From: Allacma fusca
Taxonomy: Eukaryota > Arthropoda > Collembola > Symphypleona > Sminthuridae
Assembly (NCBI GenBank): GCA_947179485.1
Contig: OX359245.1
Location: 61,305,067 to 61,369,066, forward strand
Length of the DNA stretch: 64,000 bases
Reading direction: 5' to 3'
In this document: in pieces, positions 24,888 to 36,000 of the stretch
Layout: each line of letters starts with the position of its first letter
Numbering within the stretch: position 1 is the first letter of the stretch
Notes under the pieces: model-generated
What the model was told of the DNA's origin: nothing
Database searches by the model: none
The model's input: the letters and a program-made list of their open reading frames with translations, nothing else
Translations under genes and position numbers: made by a program

Positions 24888-25339
24888 AAGTATCTATGTG
24901 TACTGGATGAATGCCTTAATAGTAATACCCGGTAGTTGTGGGTATATAGAGTCAAAGTACTCGTAACGTAACAATTTTACCCGTGTATTTTTAACAATCG
25001 AGCAAAGCCACATGAAAAATTCATCTGTATAACCCCGCAGATTAAACATGTGTTATATGCATGTATGCCAATGCAATTCTGTTGTGATTAAACGAACGTT
25101 TTAGTTTTGCTCGCCGGTAAGGTTTGGATTTCCTGGAACTACTGCATCTTGTTCCCCCAAAACGAGTACTGTTCCAGGAGCTCCAAATTTATTCTCAACT
25201 GTACGGTCTATTGCTGTCAAAGTGGACGAAGTTGAAAATCTTCGTTCGGACGAGTTATCTCTTGACGATGAAGTGCATACAGTTTATGCCTTTAGAACTA
25301 TTACAAAGGTTTTTAAACTACAGATAATTGAATACCGAT

Positions 25340-26105
25340 TAGTGGTCGGACAAGTTCAGCTTCGTTCGCAAAATTCAGTTTAGTTCGGTTCACAAAGTGA
25401 ACTGAATCGAAAATCAAAATTTCAGTTCAGTTAGCTATTCTTCGGAACAGTTCTACAAAACAGTTTAACGCGCCAGGTTAAAACTATAACGCAAATAGTT
25501 TCCGTTTTGGTAAGTACAACATATATAACATATGTTTGTAGATATATACACAAAAACAGTGGGGTGACAAAAGATTGTTCGATTGAGCAATTTTAAAGAA
25601 ACTGCTTTTTTTCGGAAGTACAAACTCCAGAAATAGTGCAGTATTACTTACATATATGTTAAATCTGCCTATTGGAACGAATTTTCGCATCAATAATCAG
25701 AATTATTTCAACACTTTCTGTACGTCAGCTGGTTCAAAAAACAAAACTAACAGAGGGACAAAATATTGTTCGATCCATTGAATTTTATGTTTAGTGGCGA
25801 GTAGCTCCTCCTTTACCTTTAATATTTTCATAAATACGGTTTGGAACGGAATACATGAGATTTGTGGGTTTCGCTTGAGGATACAGCTGCCCATTTACGG
25901 AACCTACCGTCAGATATGAGAATGTCATGACATAAACAGGCTTTATTGTGCATGCGTAACAATTAGTTCAAACGATTCAGTTCAGTTCAGTTTTACGCTG
26001 AAACCGAACCATTCAGTTTGGTTTGTGTATCAAACTGAAAAACAACTTGAATGAACCAAACTGAATTGAAATTTTCAGTTTTGAACTGAACTAGTCCGAC
26101 CACTA
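25340..26105. mobile_element. Probable hAT element, TAGTGGTCGGAC ends
   Basis: Inverted ends TAGTGGTCGGACAAGTTCAG and GAACTAGTCCGACCACTA enclose 766 bp, with TTCAGTTTAGTTCGG/CAGTTCAGTT words near both ends. Flanking octamers ATACCGAT and TTACTGAG match at only 5 of 8 positions, so the target duplication is eroded or the element is old. Confidence 0.6.
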
Positions 26106-26109
26106 TTAC

Positions 26110-27300
26110 TGAGTAGTACCAAGGATTTGAAAGGGACCAGCTGGAAAATAGATTGTATTATTTTGTAATTATGACGGTTTTGCAATCCTCTTAAATCCAA
26201 CATTCATAACATTCGCTATTTGTGAACACCATATGGTGTCTAAGCTCTACAACATTAACGCAGACTACTACAGCATTACGAATTAGAAAATGATAACATA
26301 AAATGTAAATTAAAGGTACTTAATTTATTACAACCAAATATGGTTCCTTCCTCGATGATATTCTTCGGTGAGATAGAATTTCCTGAAATAATACAGGTAA
26401 TCACTTGGCGCTAATTATTCAATTGCAGCATTTTAAAATGTGGTAGAGCACGCAAGTATTTCCAATTTAAATCCAGTTGAATTATAAATAAGATTGTATT
26501 CCCACCCGTCACTTCTCTCTCATACTTGCGTTTGGGTGTTTATGTTGACATTTAAAAAACATTATATCTGATATAAAAACACAGGACATATGAAACATTT
26601 ATATTCGCATTAATTTATCTGCAAATCTAAACATCAGAATCCACCGGACTCCTCGAAAATCCGCCGTTCATAGATCAAAGCTAGAGGACATTCTTGACAG
26701 CAAACAGCATGGTCACCCATTTCCCTTCCCGAGAGTTTCTCAAATTTCCAGTGCTTTTGGCCAAAAAATGATATAAGCTTTCGGGACTTGTGAGGAATCT
26801 GTGGAAGGGTTGGCTAAGCAAAAATAACGACAAATCGAATGCAATGACTAACCGGAGCCAGACGGAAAACCGATAAAATGAAGAGACACGAGGCAATAAT
26901 AATGATAGCAACTTCAAGGAAAGAAAAACTACGGTCTAACAGCTAAGTTGTACGTGGGACCCGTCACTGCTTTTTTATGCCTGTATTTGCTATCCGTGAG
27001 ATACTAGCACTTTGGATTATTGTCTAAACAAGTCAGGAGAGAAATAACCTTGGGATCTTGCAATTTCAGCAGAAAAGAACTTTCAGGGTTAAGGTCTACC
27101 ACTTTGAGCAATTATGCTACCTATGGATGCAAACGTTACCCAACCACAGGATCAAATTAACACGTCAGTAATGCAGTACAAAATTAAAATTGCGGAAGTG
27201 GACGCACATCGTCAGTTGTGGAACCTAGAGTTCACTTCTAGTTGTAAGAGAATACTTGATCCTTTAAAACGAAATCATATAATTACTTAAGCATCCTAAA
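26110..27300. other. Intergenic, nothing recognised
   Basis: AT-rich. Open frames up to about 80 codons have no recognisable family. No element ends were noticed. Confidence 0.45.
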
Positions 27301-27316
27301 CGCTTTACTGTAACTT

Positions 27317-27470
27317 TACTAGTCAAATCTAGACTTTCCTAGCCAAATCTAGACTTTCCTAGCCAAATCTAGACTTTACTAGCCAAATCTAGACTTTACT
27401 AGCCAAATCTAGACTTTACTAGCCAAATCTAGTCTTAACTAGTCAAATCTATACTTTCCTAGTTAAGACT
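27317..27470. repeat. 20-bp tandem repeat, about 7-8 units
   Basis: The unit CTAGCCAAATCTAGACTTTA repeats with a period of exactly 20 bases. Internal units are nearly identical and outer ones diverge. It is a minisatellite. Confidence 0.9.
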
Positions 27471-27680
27471 GACTAGACTATGGCAGCAGTGGTTAACCAT
27501 AAAACGTTGTTATAAATCTGTCTCAATACTCAAATTTTTGTCCATTTAGCATAAACGGTTTCCATATGGATCTAGCTATTATATTATGCTAATAAGAACA
27601 ATAGTGTAGATAAAGATAATTAATTTGTCTCCACTACGCCACTTTAGTAACAAATGAGAATTTTCTCTTTGTCAAGATTC

Positions 27681-27898
27681 TCATTGTAATATTAAGGGAA
27701 ATTTTGATTTATACGAAAGTGTCATGACATTATGCCATTGCGTAAGTACTATCAGAGAATAGCAAAAGTAAGTACAGTGTACACAATGTAACTCATTGTA
27801 ATATTAAGGGAAATTTTGATTTATACGAAAGTGTCATGACATTATGCCATTGCGTAAGTACTATCAGAGAATAGCAAAAGTAAGTACAGTGTACACTA
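27681..27898. repeat. 112-bp direct tandem duplication
   Basis: Two adjacent copies, starting at 27681 and 27793, begin TCATTGTAATATTAAGGG. They appear almost identical through the GTAAGTACAGTGTACAC end, so this is a recent duplication. Confidence 0.85.
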
Positions 27899-28734
27899 TA
27901 TCAAAAATGGGTGGTTTAAATCATTTTACAGTACAAACTGTCAATGGTGGATATAATACAGAGAAAAATAAATCTCTTACAACACTACAAACACTAAAAG
28001 TACAATGAAGAGCAGATATGTGTAAAATACCTCATTTTTGTTTAAAAAATACCAAATACTTTTAATTTTTTTCGTAACACACCCAAGTAAAATACAATTC
28101 AAAAACTGCTTCGAAAATACTTAATAAAAAATATTAAATATACTGTACTTCAAAATCAGGAAATACATGAAATTATTCTTTTGGAAATCGAGTACAGAAT
28201 TTCAAAAATAAAGCATTTTGAACATTTCATCCGAGATGTACGCGCACTAAAAATCAGTCCTGAAATGCTAAATGAGAAATTCGGAATGTATGACGAGATG
28301 AGATTCATATGTCCGATCGTTTCTTTTGGTATAATTCCATGTAAATCGCAGATCAAACAACTAAATATTCGTAAATATTGTTTTTTTTATTTTAATATAC
28401 TTCATAGAAGGTACCGGGTTTCTTCAGGTACAGATTATTCTATGATAATTATTCTCATCTTCTTTTTATTAGTTAATTGTCTTTATTTGCAAACAAAGAA
28501 TTAAAATAATATGAAATTAGATTAGGTTTGGCACAAAATGGAATACGTCCATTTATCGGAATTGTTATTGCCACCGAAGCATTGTACCTGGATTTTAAGA
28601 AATTATGTGAGAGTGCAGCATGTTACTAGTCTTCAATTTAAAAACGATGCGAGCTTTTAATTCTTATTCACTTTGTAATTTTTTGATCCTCCTGTGAAAT
28701 TCACCAAAATGAACTTCAGCCGGGTACATCTCAC

Positions 28735-28910
28735 TAGTGGTCCCAACACTTAAATTCAATTCAAAAAAATTTCGTTTTGATTCCATTCAAATTATGGATT
28801 GAAAGAAATACAATGATTTGATTCAATTCACGATTCACAGGATTCAATTTGATTCCTGAGTGCATGCTGAATTGAATCGAATAACGATTTAAATCATTCA
28901 GACATAAAAA
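28735..28910. mobile_element. Truncated copy of the TAGTGGTCCC hAT family
   Basis: Starts TAGTGGTCCCAACACTTAAA and continues with the ATTCAATTC/GAATTGAATCG words of the element at 8403-9016. No right end with matching TIR was found. Confidence 0.5.
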
Positions 28911-29334
28911 CAGCATAACTTAAAAATTATTTACTCCAAAATAATCGCTGGGAGATATGTATAATTATGTATAATTATATATATAATTGTAGAATCATGT
29001 TTAGTGTGAGACTATTCCGCTGTATGGACTCCAGTGTGTAATTATGATAAAATCGTGTTGTAGTTAAATTACGTTTCCCAATAGGGATTTTCAAAATCGT
29101 GGACATTTTCAAGAGATTTTGGAATTCGTTGACGTTTTTTTCAGTAGGTATTTTTGTAATCGTTAAGTTCCTCCCTGCAGAGACATCAGTTTCAGCTCGG
29201 AAATTCCAAACCGGTCTTCCAGGGAGTTAAAATTACTTGTTCTTCATGACTACTTTCTTTATTGTGTCCTGCCGTTATTTTATTAAGTGATTTTCTATTA
29301 TTTGAATACATTACTTCTGTGTTTTTAAATGACG

Positions 29335-29990
29335 TATTTCTTTATTGATTTTCTGGGTTTCTGGAAAATGTTTTCGGTTTAATACTACACAGCCCCCATT
29401 ACAAGTAATACATAAAAGTAATAGTAGCGCCTTCATAGTAGAAGTGAGAAAAATCGCTTGATCTCCCTAATGATTCCAAACTGTGGGATAGACAGGTATG
29501 TATGTACAATTGAGCAAATACATGATAATTACGTAATGACTCTTTAGTTTGCCACTGGAAGTTAGCATTCACTGTGAACTAAGTTTGAGAACTGACAACA
29601 CAGAGCATTAATTAGTTTGAATTACAATGTTTTCTCACCTGGAATGGATATAGCAACATGAAGGAATTTCAAGATTTGTTATCTCTGTTCATATACATAT
29701 GCAGTAATTCACATTTATCAATCATTTGAGTCCCGTCAAATCCTGTTACTCTCAGTATCTATAAACATGTACCAACAGTTGTATTGAGAAAATTCCAGTA
29801 AAAGGGATGAGGATTCTTGCAAGCAAGCGAAAAAGCAAGAAAGGATAAAATTATATTCAATATAAATATAAATGACAATCGCTATGCTACAAATTCCTTT
29901 ACTTATGCAATATTCATAAATATAAAGTGTACATATTTGGAATGATTTATATATCCCACATACTAAACAAAAATATGAAATACTTATTTT
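29335..29990. repeat. Dispersed homologous segment, copy B
   Basis: Diverged same-strand counterpart of 9400-9990. No coding content recognised. Confidence 0.5.
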
Positions 29991-30343
29991 GAAATCCGAA
30001 AATTGAAATTTCAGATTCAGATTTATTAGGACTCTTTTCCGGCGGTGCCCATATCATCCATGCAAAGCGCATAATATAAATTGGAGGATTGCCAGGAAAG
30101 TATTCCTGGAAATGCAAATATGAATCAATTGAAAAATATCGCAAATAAGATCCTTTGATGGGTTTGTGAATAATTAGAGAAAAGATCTTTTATCGATACC
30201 GCCGAGTGGAAACCATTATTATTCTATTTAAGGAACGAATTTCTTGGAGGTCATACATATGAATCCTTGACTGCAGATGGATTGAGTCGTTCTGTTCGTG
30301 CAGGTTACAATCAAAACAAAAATCAAGAGCTGAGAGTTTATAT

Positions 30344-30860
30344 TGTAAGAGTAGGTTATGGTTATACCATGAAATCCTAACTCATGGATTATTTACTTAT
30401 GTAATTGTCAAGAATTTGTAAATAATTGGAAATCGTGCTGATGAAAGGAATGATTAAGAATAAACGATTGAGTGTGATTTTACATTAATCCGAAGACTAA
30501 TTACTTTTATTTATAATCGAAATCAAAAGGAAAAGGAAATGAAGATTAACAACTAAAAATAGGTGTTACTGGAATGACTCTCAGTTATTCACTGAAGAGT
30601 CTGGAAGAATCTTAAACTTAACAAGTGGCTACTTGAGCCTATTTTTACAATCTTAAGTCTAGACGTTACATCATAACGGATGTAACGGGACGTTGACACT
30701 CGTCGGCTTTAGCCGATGGGAAGTGCTTACATTGCACCTTTACAATAAGTGTTTAAGTAACTTTGAACTGACTTAACCTAGGGTTGTGTGTTTCACAACT
30801 TAATTAATTATTCATGTGAGACTTAACTAATTTATGTGATTTCTATATACATACCTAACA
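30344..30860 (-). repeat. 3' LTR of Gypsy-type element 1
   Basis: 517 bp. The sequence just inside its upstream border (transcribed strand) is GACCGCGCGGGA, followed directly by the LTR. There is no long purine run, so the plus-strand primer is not a typical polypurine tract. Confidence 0.93.
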
Positions 30861-31127
30861 TCCCGCGCGGTCGGGGAAAATTTTGTCCCCAAAATTGAAT
30901 AATTTGTAATTAAAATTCATATTGTGTTAGTACAATTGGTATGTATGTTTGAACGAAAGATAGGTAGAGTAAAGAAGAGATAGGTCAACAAAAAAAAATT
31001 TATTTTTGTGTTTTTCTTTACAAGCTAGTACACATACTGGAATCATTTAAGGCGAAGGTGATAACAGGTGTAAAATCAATATTGTATTAGTACATCCTAC
31101 TGTTAGAAAATCAAAATGAGCGTAAAA

Positions 31128-33053
31128 CTAGGCTGGAGTCCGGGCAGACAGCTGGTTGGATAAATTGTTGAGGGCCACGATGGGTGGGTACGGGTCATGG
31201 TTGTGTGGGCGGGGATTATTGATGAAGTAGGCGCTGGGCAGGGCATGGGAGATTCGGGAGTTCTGGCGGTTTCGCTGACGATACCGGTAATAACAATATA
31301 AACCATATACAATTAAACCAAAGCCAATAATGGTTGAAAGGGCCGTACTTGACAAAGTGAAAATACGGAGAAGAACTTGGGAATCTCCCTCGCCAACGCC
31401 AATTTCCATCTTTGGAACCGGAAGGACGGGAGGAATGGGTTCCGGCGCCGTTTGCTTAGCATGCACTGGCGGAGAGAGGGTAGTAGTGATAGTAACTGTC
31501 TGGCCGGGCTCATCCTGCTTATTCTGTAGGGAGAGAAAAGAATTATGAATAGATTTCCATTCCTCTAACATTCTAGTTATGTTGGCATCATAATTATTAA
31601 CATCTTTGAAAGGCTTTAAAGTATCGTCTTTATAATCGTCAATCGTAATTGGTGAGTTTATTAAGAGTCGTTGTTCGAGTGGGGAAGGAGTGAGCGGAGG
31701 AGGAGGAGGAGTTTCCAGGTCAGGCTTTGGAATTTCGGGGAAGGTGTTGGAGCGAGAGGGAATAAAATCCAAGATTTTACTTATAATTGGTGGGGCTACC
31801 ATAAGAGCAGCTCCAGCAGCCATAACTTTGACCGCATTATTTTTCTTGGAAGGGGCCGCCTGCATGGGAAGATTAAAATTTTTGTTACCGTTCTGAGCCA
31901 AGGAGGGTAGTGATTGGATACTGACTGACCGTTGAAGGGGTACCATTTTGTGCATTGAATTGGTCCGGGCCATGTTTAGTTTTGTTCCGGCACCTGTCAG
32001 CTTGGAGAGGTTGGGGAGGCTTCCCCAAATGCCAAGTGGAGCACTTTCACAGGCGAAAATAAAAAGAAAAATCATGATTATTAAGGTTGAAAAGTTGACG
32101 GGGCTTCCACAAATTCCCCTTGTTCGTTGAGAACGAGTTCCGGGTAGATTCGGTGAGGTTGATGGAGAGGAGTGAGTTGTATGGTTTCCATTATCGTTTG
32201 GGGTCTGAGGTCGATCACCGTCCCAGTCGTCTGAGTCCATTGCTGCGGCGGCTTGACAGGCGTCGTACCAGTCATCATATGAGTCGTTGGCGGGGGGCCG
32301 GGCGTCAGAGTTGGGAGAGGGCGAGTTTGGCAAACTGTCGTCATCACTTCCGGTGAAGTCACTTTCGGAAGTGAAGGTATATGTACAGGGCCTTGTTGAG
32401 GCGGTTGAGCGAGAGGGTTTTGTATGGGGTCCGGTGGAGCTGTGGACAGGAGTTGTTGAGGCAATGTCAGAGTAGGGCCTTGACGTGGCCCGTGCTTCTT
32501 GATCCAATTGGATCGACGGGTTTGGATTGCACAAATGTTGGCTGATTCCAAACATGCCCGAGATATTTGTTCGAACCGAATTTGCGGATCGATTGAAATA
32601 ACGGGCGTCGCTGAGACGTAATTCGGTGGGGCGTCGCGTAGTTGAAGGGGAAATTCGTTCCACATTTGGGATTGTTTCACTGTTGCCTGGAAGTAAGTTG
32701 CGCTCAACTGGTCCAGAAGAGAGGGAATTTGGTCCGGCAATACAATTCCCACAGCAACATGGCGGAAGGTCCTCTTCAGAATAGGAATTGAGGAGTCGTA
32801 ACAACTGAGTTCGTTCCCAGACGCGTCGGCAAATTGATAGGGAAATATTTGAACTGTGCAAATGGATACTGGGCAACAGATTAGCGTGTCCGGGGTTCCG
32901 GGGAGATAAACTTTGATTAATTCCGTCCAGGGGTTGTCGGAGAGTCGAATGGCAGGATTGATGCCCAGAGTTGTCGGGTACTGGACAATGCCTGGCACAT
33001 AAGGGTACACAGGCGGGGACTGGGGACTGTTGCTGGTCATTGTGGTCAGACAT
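31128..33053 (-). CDS. Post-pol frame B, envelope-like membrane protein, element 1
   Basis: 641 aa from the ATG at 33053, which overlaps the end of pol and has a weak context (C at -3). Roughly residues 1-330 overlap frame A completely and are Ser/Pro/Asp-rich. Where frame A ends, an internal hydrophobic segment (LIIMIFLFIFACESA) appears with a plausible signal-peptidase site before PLGIWGSLPNL. A Gly/Ala-rich stretch follows (VMAAGAALMVAPPIISKIL). One NIT glycosylation site lies beyond that. A C-terminal membrane span (TIIGFGLIVYGLYCYY) is followed by a basic tail. The post-overlap half aligns with element 2. It sits where errantiviruses have env, but I see no resemblance to baculovirus F-type Env. 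Confidence 0.75.
   Translation of the reverse strand: MSDHNDQQQSPVPACVPLCARHCPVPDNSGHQSCHSTLRQPLDGINQSLSPRNPGHANLLPSIHLHSSNISLSICRRVWERTQLLRLLNSYSEEDLPPCCCGNCIAGPNSLSSGPVERNLLPGNSETIPNVERISPSTTRRPTELRLSDARYFNRSANSVRTNISGMFGISQHLCNPNPSIQLDQEARATSRPYSDIASTTPVHSSTGPHTKPSRSTASTRPCTYTFTSESDFTGSDDDSLPNSPSPNSDARPPANDSYDDWYDACQAAAAMDSDDWDGDRPQTPNDNGNHTTHSSPSTSPNLPGTRSQRTRGICGSPVNFSTLIIMIFLFIFACESAPLGIWGSLPNLSKLTGAGTKLNMARTNSMHKMVPLQRSVSIQSLPSLAQNGNKNFNLPMQAAPSKKNNAVKVMAAGAALMVAPPIISKILDFIPSRSNTFPEIPKPDLETPPPPPLTPSPLEQRLLINSPITIDDYKDDTLKPFKDVNNYDANITRMLEEWKSIHNSFLSLQNKQDEPGQTVTITTTLSPPVHAKQTAPEPIPPVLPVPKMEIGVGEGDSQVLLRIFTLSSTALSTIIGFGLIVYGLYCYYRYRQRNRQNSRISHALPSAYFINNPRPHNHDPYPPIVALNNLSNQLSARTPA
32081..33040 (-). 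CDS. Post-pol frame A (conserved, unrecognised), element 1
   Basis: 319 aa, unknown function. Residues 20-110 align well with the matching frame of element 2: the LSDNPWTELI, LPGTPDT, CPVS, RIFPFQY-like and RTFRHVAVGIVLP stretches are nearly shared. A second conserved patch is IYPELVLNEQGEFV just before the stop. The middle is proline/threonine-rich. No signal peptide or membrane span, so it is probably soluble. Its ATG has A at -3 and lies 13 nt after the ATG of the longer overlapping frame, with which it shares its full length in the other phase. It could be an accessory or capsid-associated protein; I do not recognise a family. Confidence 0.75.
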   Translation of the reverse strand: MTSNSPQSPPVYPYVPGIVQYPTTLGINPAIRLSDNPWTELIKVYLPGTPDTLICCPVSICTVQIFPYQFADASGNELSCYDSSIPILKRTFRHVAVGIVLPDQIPSLLDQLSATYFQATVKQSQMWNEFPLQLRDAPPNYVSATPVISIDPQIRFEQISRACLESANICAIQTRRSNWIKKHGPRQGPTLTLPQQLLSTAPPDPIQNPLAQPPQQGPVHIPSLPKVTSPEVMTTVCQTRPLPTLTPGPPPTTHMMTGTTPVKPPQQWTQTTGTVIDLRPQTIMETIQLTPLHQPHRIYPELVLNEQGEFVEAPSTFQP

Positions 33054-36000
33054 GGGAAAAAGTAACTTTCTTTGTTTTATTTTGTAAACGTGTGGAACGT
33101 CGTACTGTATGATTGCTATCAACGTGTTGGGGAGATTTGAGAATTGATTTTAACTTTGTGGAGTGATAACCAAAAGTTTGAGGCGAGAAGTTTGGAGGAG
33201 GAGAAGTTAAACGCTTAACTGGACGGTCTTCAGAAGAAGTGGACGGTTGTAGTTTCATTTTGCGTGAAGGACGTGTGGAATGTTTACGGATGGGAGAAGG
33301 GAGAGAGGAATCGGAGTTTGGGGTGTCGGAGGGAAATTGTGTCAACCAAGCGTCAAATTCGTGCTGGTCTTCCGTAGTATATACATACTCGGGATGAATA
33401 ATGCCATCCCCCAAATCAATTTTTATGAGCTTGAGTTGGGAGAGGTGACACTTAATACTAGGTCGAAGCTTAGTAGAGGGAAAGGTTAAAACTAAGTCAG
33501 CATTATTGTTCTTATCAATATAAGTTATGGTATAAGGTCCAACCCAACGACAAAGAAGTTTGTCAGACAGACCAATTTTTCGCTGAGGGAGATAAAATCG
33601 AACGTGGGAACCAACTTTAAACTCTAAGGGTTGATACATAGCATCAAATCGTTCTTTGGCTTGTAATTGAGCCTTTTTAATTAATTGGGATATTCTTTGA
33701 TGCATGATTTTGACCTGAGAAGCGCTGAGCTGAGTCATTTGTAAAAGTGTATTGGGAATGGAGTTGAGTAGAGGGGCTGGAGGAGCTCTACCGAAAAATG
33801 CTTGAAAAGGGGAAATTTTTGTAACTGAATGCTCGGAAGTATTATATGCAGTAATTACATACGGAACAAATATGTCCCAATCTAACTGATTGTCCGAGAC
33901 AAATTTGCTGAGCATAATTGCGAGAGTTTGATTTAATCTCTCTACAATTCCGTGGGAACGGGGGTGAAAGGGCATACTTACATGATGTGTAATATTAAAC
34001 CGTTTTAATAATTCTTGTAGAGTCGCAGATTTAAACTCCGCAGCTCCGTCAGAAATTAATATAGACATGCCTGGAAATGTTAAAATAAAAGATTCCAAAT
34101 GCATGGCTATATGGGCAGCTTCTCTGTTGGGAAGGAGGGAAGTATGTACCCATTTGGTAAATAAGTCGGTGAGGACGAGTACATATTTATTGCCTCTCGG
34201 AGTTTCACGAAAGGGGCCTAATAGATCCATAGCATATGTGCTCGCTGGAATTTTTATGGGAATGTTTTTCAAACTGTCCATACGTAATTTGGTGAGGTGC
34301 TGGCGACTTTGGCACTCTGGGCAATGAGTACAGTGCTTAAATGTGTCTGATGTAATTGATCTCCACCAATAAAATGGACGGAGACGTGCCAAAGTCCTCT
34401 GAAAATTCAAATGACCACCAAGGGGATGATTGTGAGCATTTTGTAACACGATGGGAATCATAGCTTTAGGGATGACTAAAAGTTTAGGATTGCGGGGATT
34501 AAATTGAATAAAATAAATACCATCATCATTGGGAATTAATTTGGAGCGCTTTTTCTGCAATAATTTATTTAAAGTATGATCAATAGCTTGAGCATGCTTT
34601 AAATCAGCAGGATTTATGAGAGGTATTGCTGGGAGTGGCTTGGGGCTGGATGTGGGAGATTGGGCTGTAAGACCTGGTATGGTAAGATCATCTTCCGTGT
34701 CTTTTGTAGTGGAAAGAGCGTAGGGGCAACGAGAGACACCATCTACGTTCCTATGTAGAGTACCTTTCTTATACCTAATTACATAGCGAAATTGTTCTAA
34801 AATTACAGCCATACGAGTAAGTCGGGCGGTGGGATTACGTTGGCATTTTAAATAACATAAAGCATGATGGTCAGTAACAATTATGAAAGGTTTGAGATAT
34901 AAAAATTCTCGAAGCTTTCGTGTAGCAAATACTACAGCTAAACATTCTTTTTCCGTAGCACCCCAATTTTTCTCAGCTGGAGTCAAAGCTCGGGAAATAA
35001 AATAAATTGGGTGTTCGCCATCCTCAAATTGTTGATGTAAAATGCCAGCTATGGCTAAATTACTTGCATCCGTATATAAAATACATGGGAGTGTGGGATC
35101 ATAGTGTCTGAGGACCGGAGCTGTGCATAGCGCATTTTTGAGAGTCAAAAATGCCTTATCACAGTCTGGGCTCCAATGATAAAGAGAATGTTTCTTCAAT
35201 AAACCTTGGAGAGGAGCAGCTATTTGAGCAAAGTTCCAAATAAATCTGCGATAATAACCTATAGTGCCTAGAAATTTTCGTAGAGTTTCTAAATTATTAG
35301 GTTTGGGCTGTTCCATGATTGCAGCTACTTTTGCTGATTCAGTAGATAGACCTTTTTGGGACAAAAAGAATCCAAACACCACATGTTCTTGCATACCAAA
35401 GAAACACTTTTTGGGATTCATGCGAAAATTAACTTTAGCTAAGCGCTGAAATACAAGTTCTATGGCGACCAGGTGAGAGGGAAAGTCCTTACTGTAGGGA
35501 ATAATGTCATCAATATAAGATACAGCGTGTGTGTATCTTAAAGTACCGAGAGTACGAGCAGCTAGCCTTTGAAAGTAGGCAGGGGCATTTTTCAGACCAA
35601 AACATACACGTAGGTACATATATAGTCCGAATTCAGTGACAATAGCAGTTAAATGCTGATCATCTGGGTGGATGAGGGCTTGGTAATAACCGCTAAATAA
35701 ATCTAAGGGGGAAAAATACGCAGCGCTTCGTAACTGAAAAAGCAAGTCATCAATCCTTGGGAGAGGGAATATTTCGTCTACCGTGATTTTATTTAGTTTT
35801 TGAAAATCACAGACGAGTCGCCATTTACCTAATTTTTGGCGGACTAAAAATACAGGGGTGGAATAATTGGAGTTTTCACAGGGAACAATTATACCTGCTT
35901 GAATTAATTTATCTAATTCTTGCTTTAAAATCTCACGCTCCGTGGTGCTCAAGCGGTAGGGTTTAGCCTGAACTGGAGTGTCAGAATTTAACGTAATTCG

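Noticed and set aside
27317-27470. CRISPR-like array
   Set aside because: The 20-bp units are contiguous with no spacers, in a eukaryotic genome; it is a minisatellite.
28181-28504. 107-codon open frame
   Set aside because: AT-rich, no recognisable domain, no neighbouring splice signals and overlapping an equally open antisense frame.
32081-32120. Programmed -1 frameshift joining frame A to the membrane-coding part of frame B
   Set aside because: The frame relation would allow it, but no good slip site is seen and the paired ATGs with an open upstream frame B explain the arrangement without it. Not fully excluded.
31330-32475. Plus-strand open frames opposite the post-pol genes of element 1
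   Set aside because: Antisense to two already overlapping coding frames; composition explains them and they have no counterpart in element 2.
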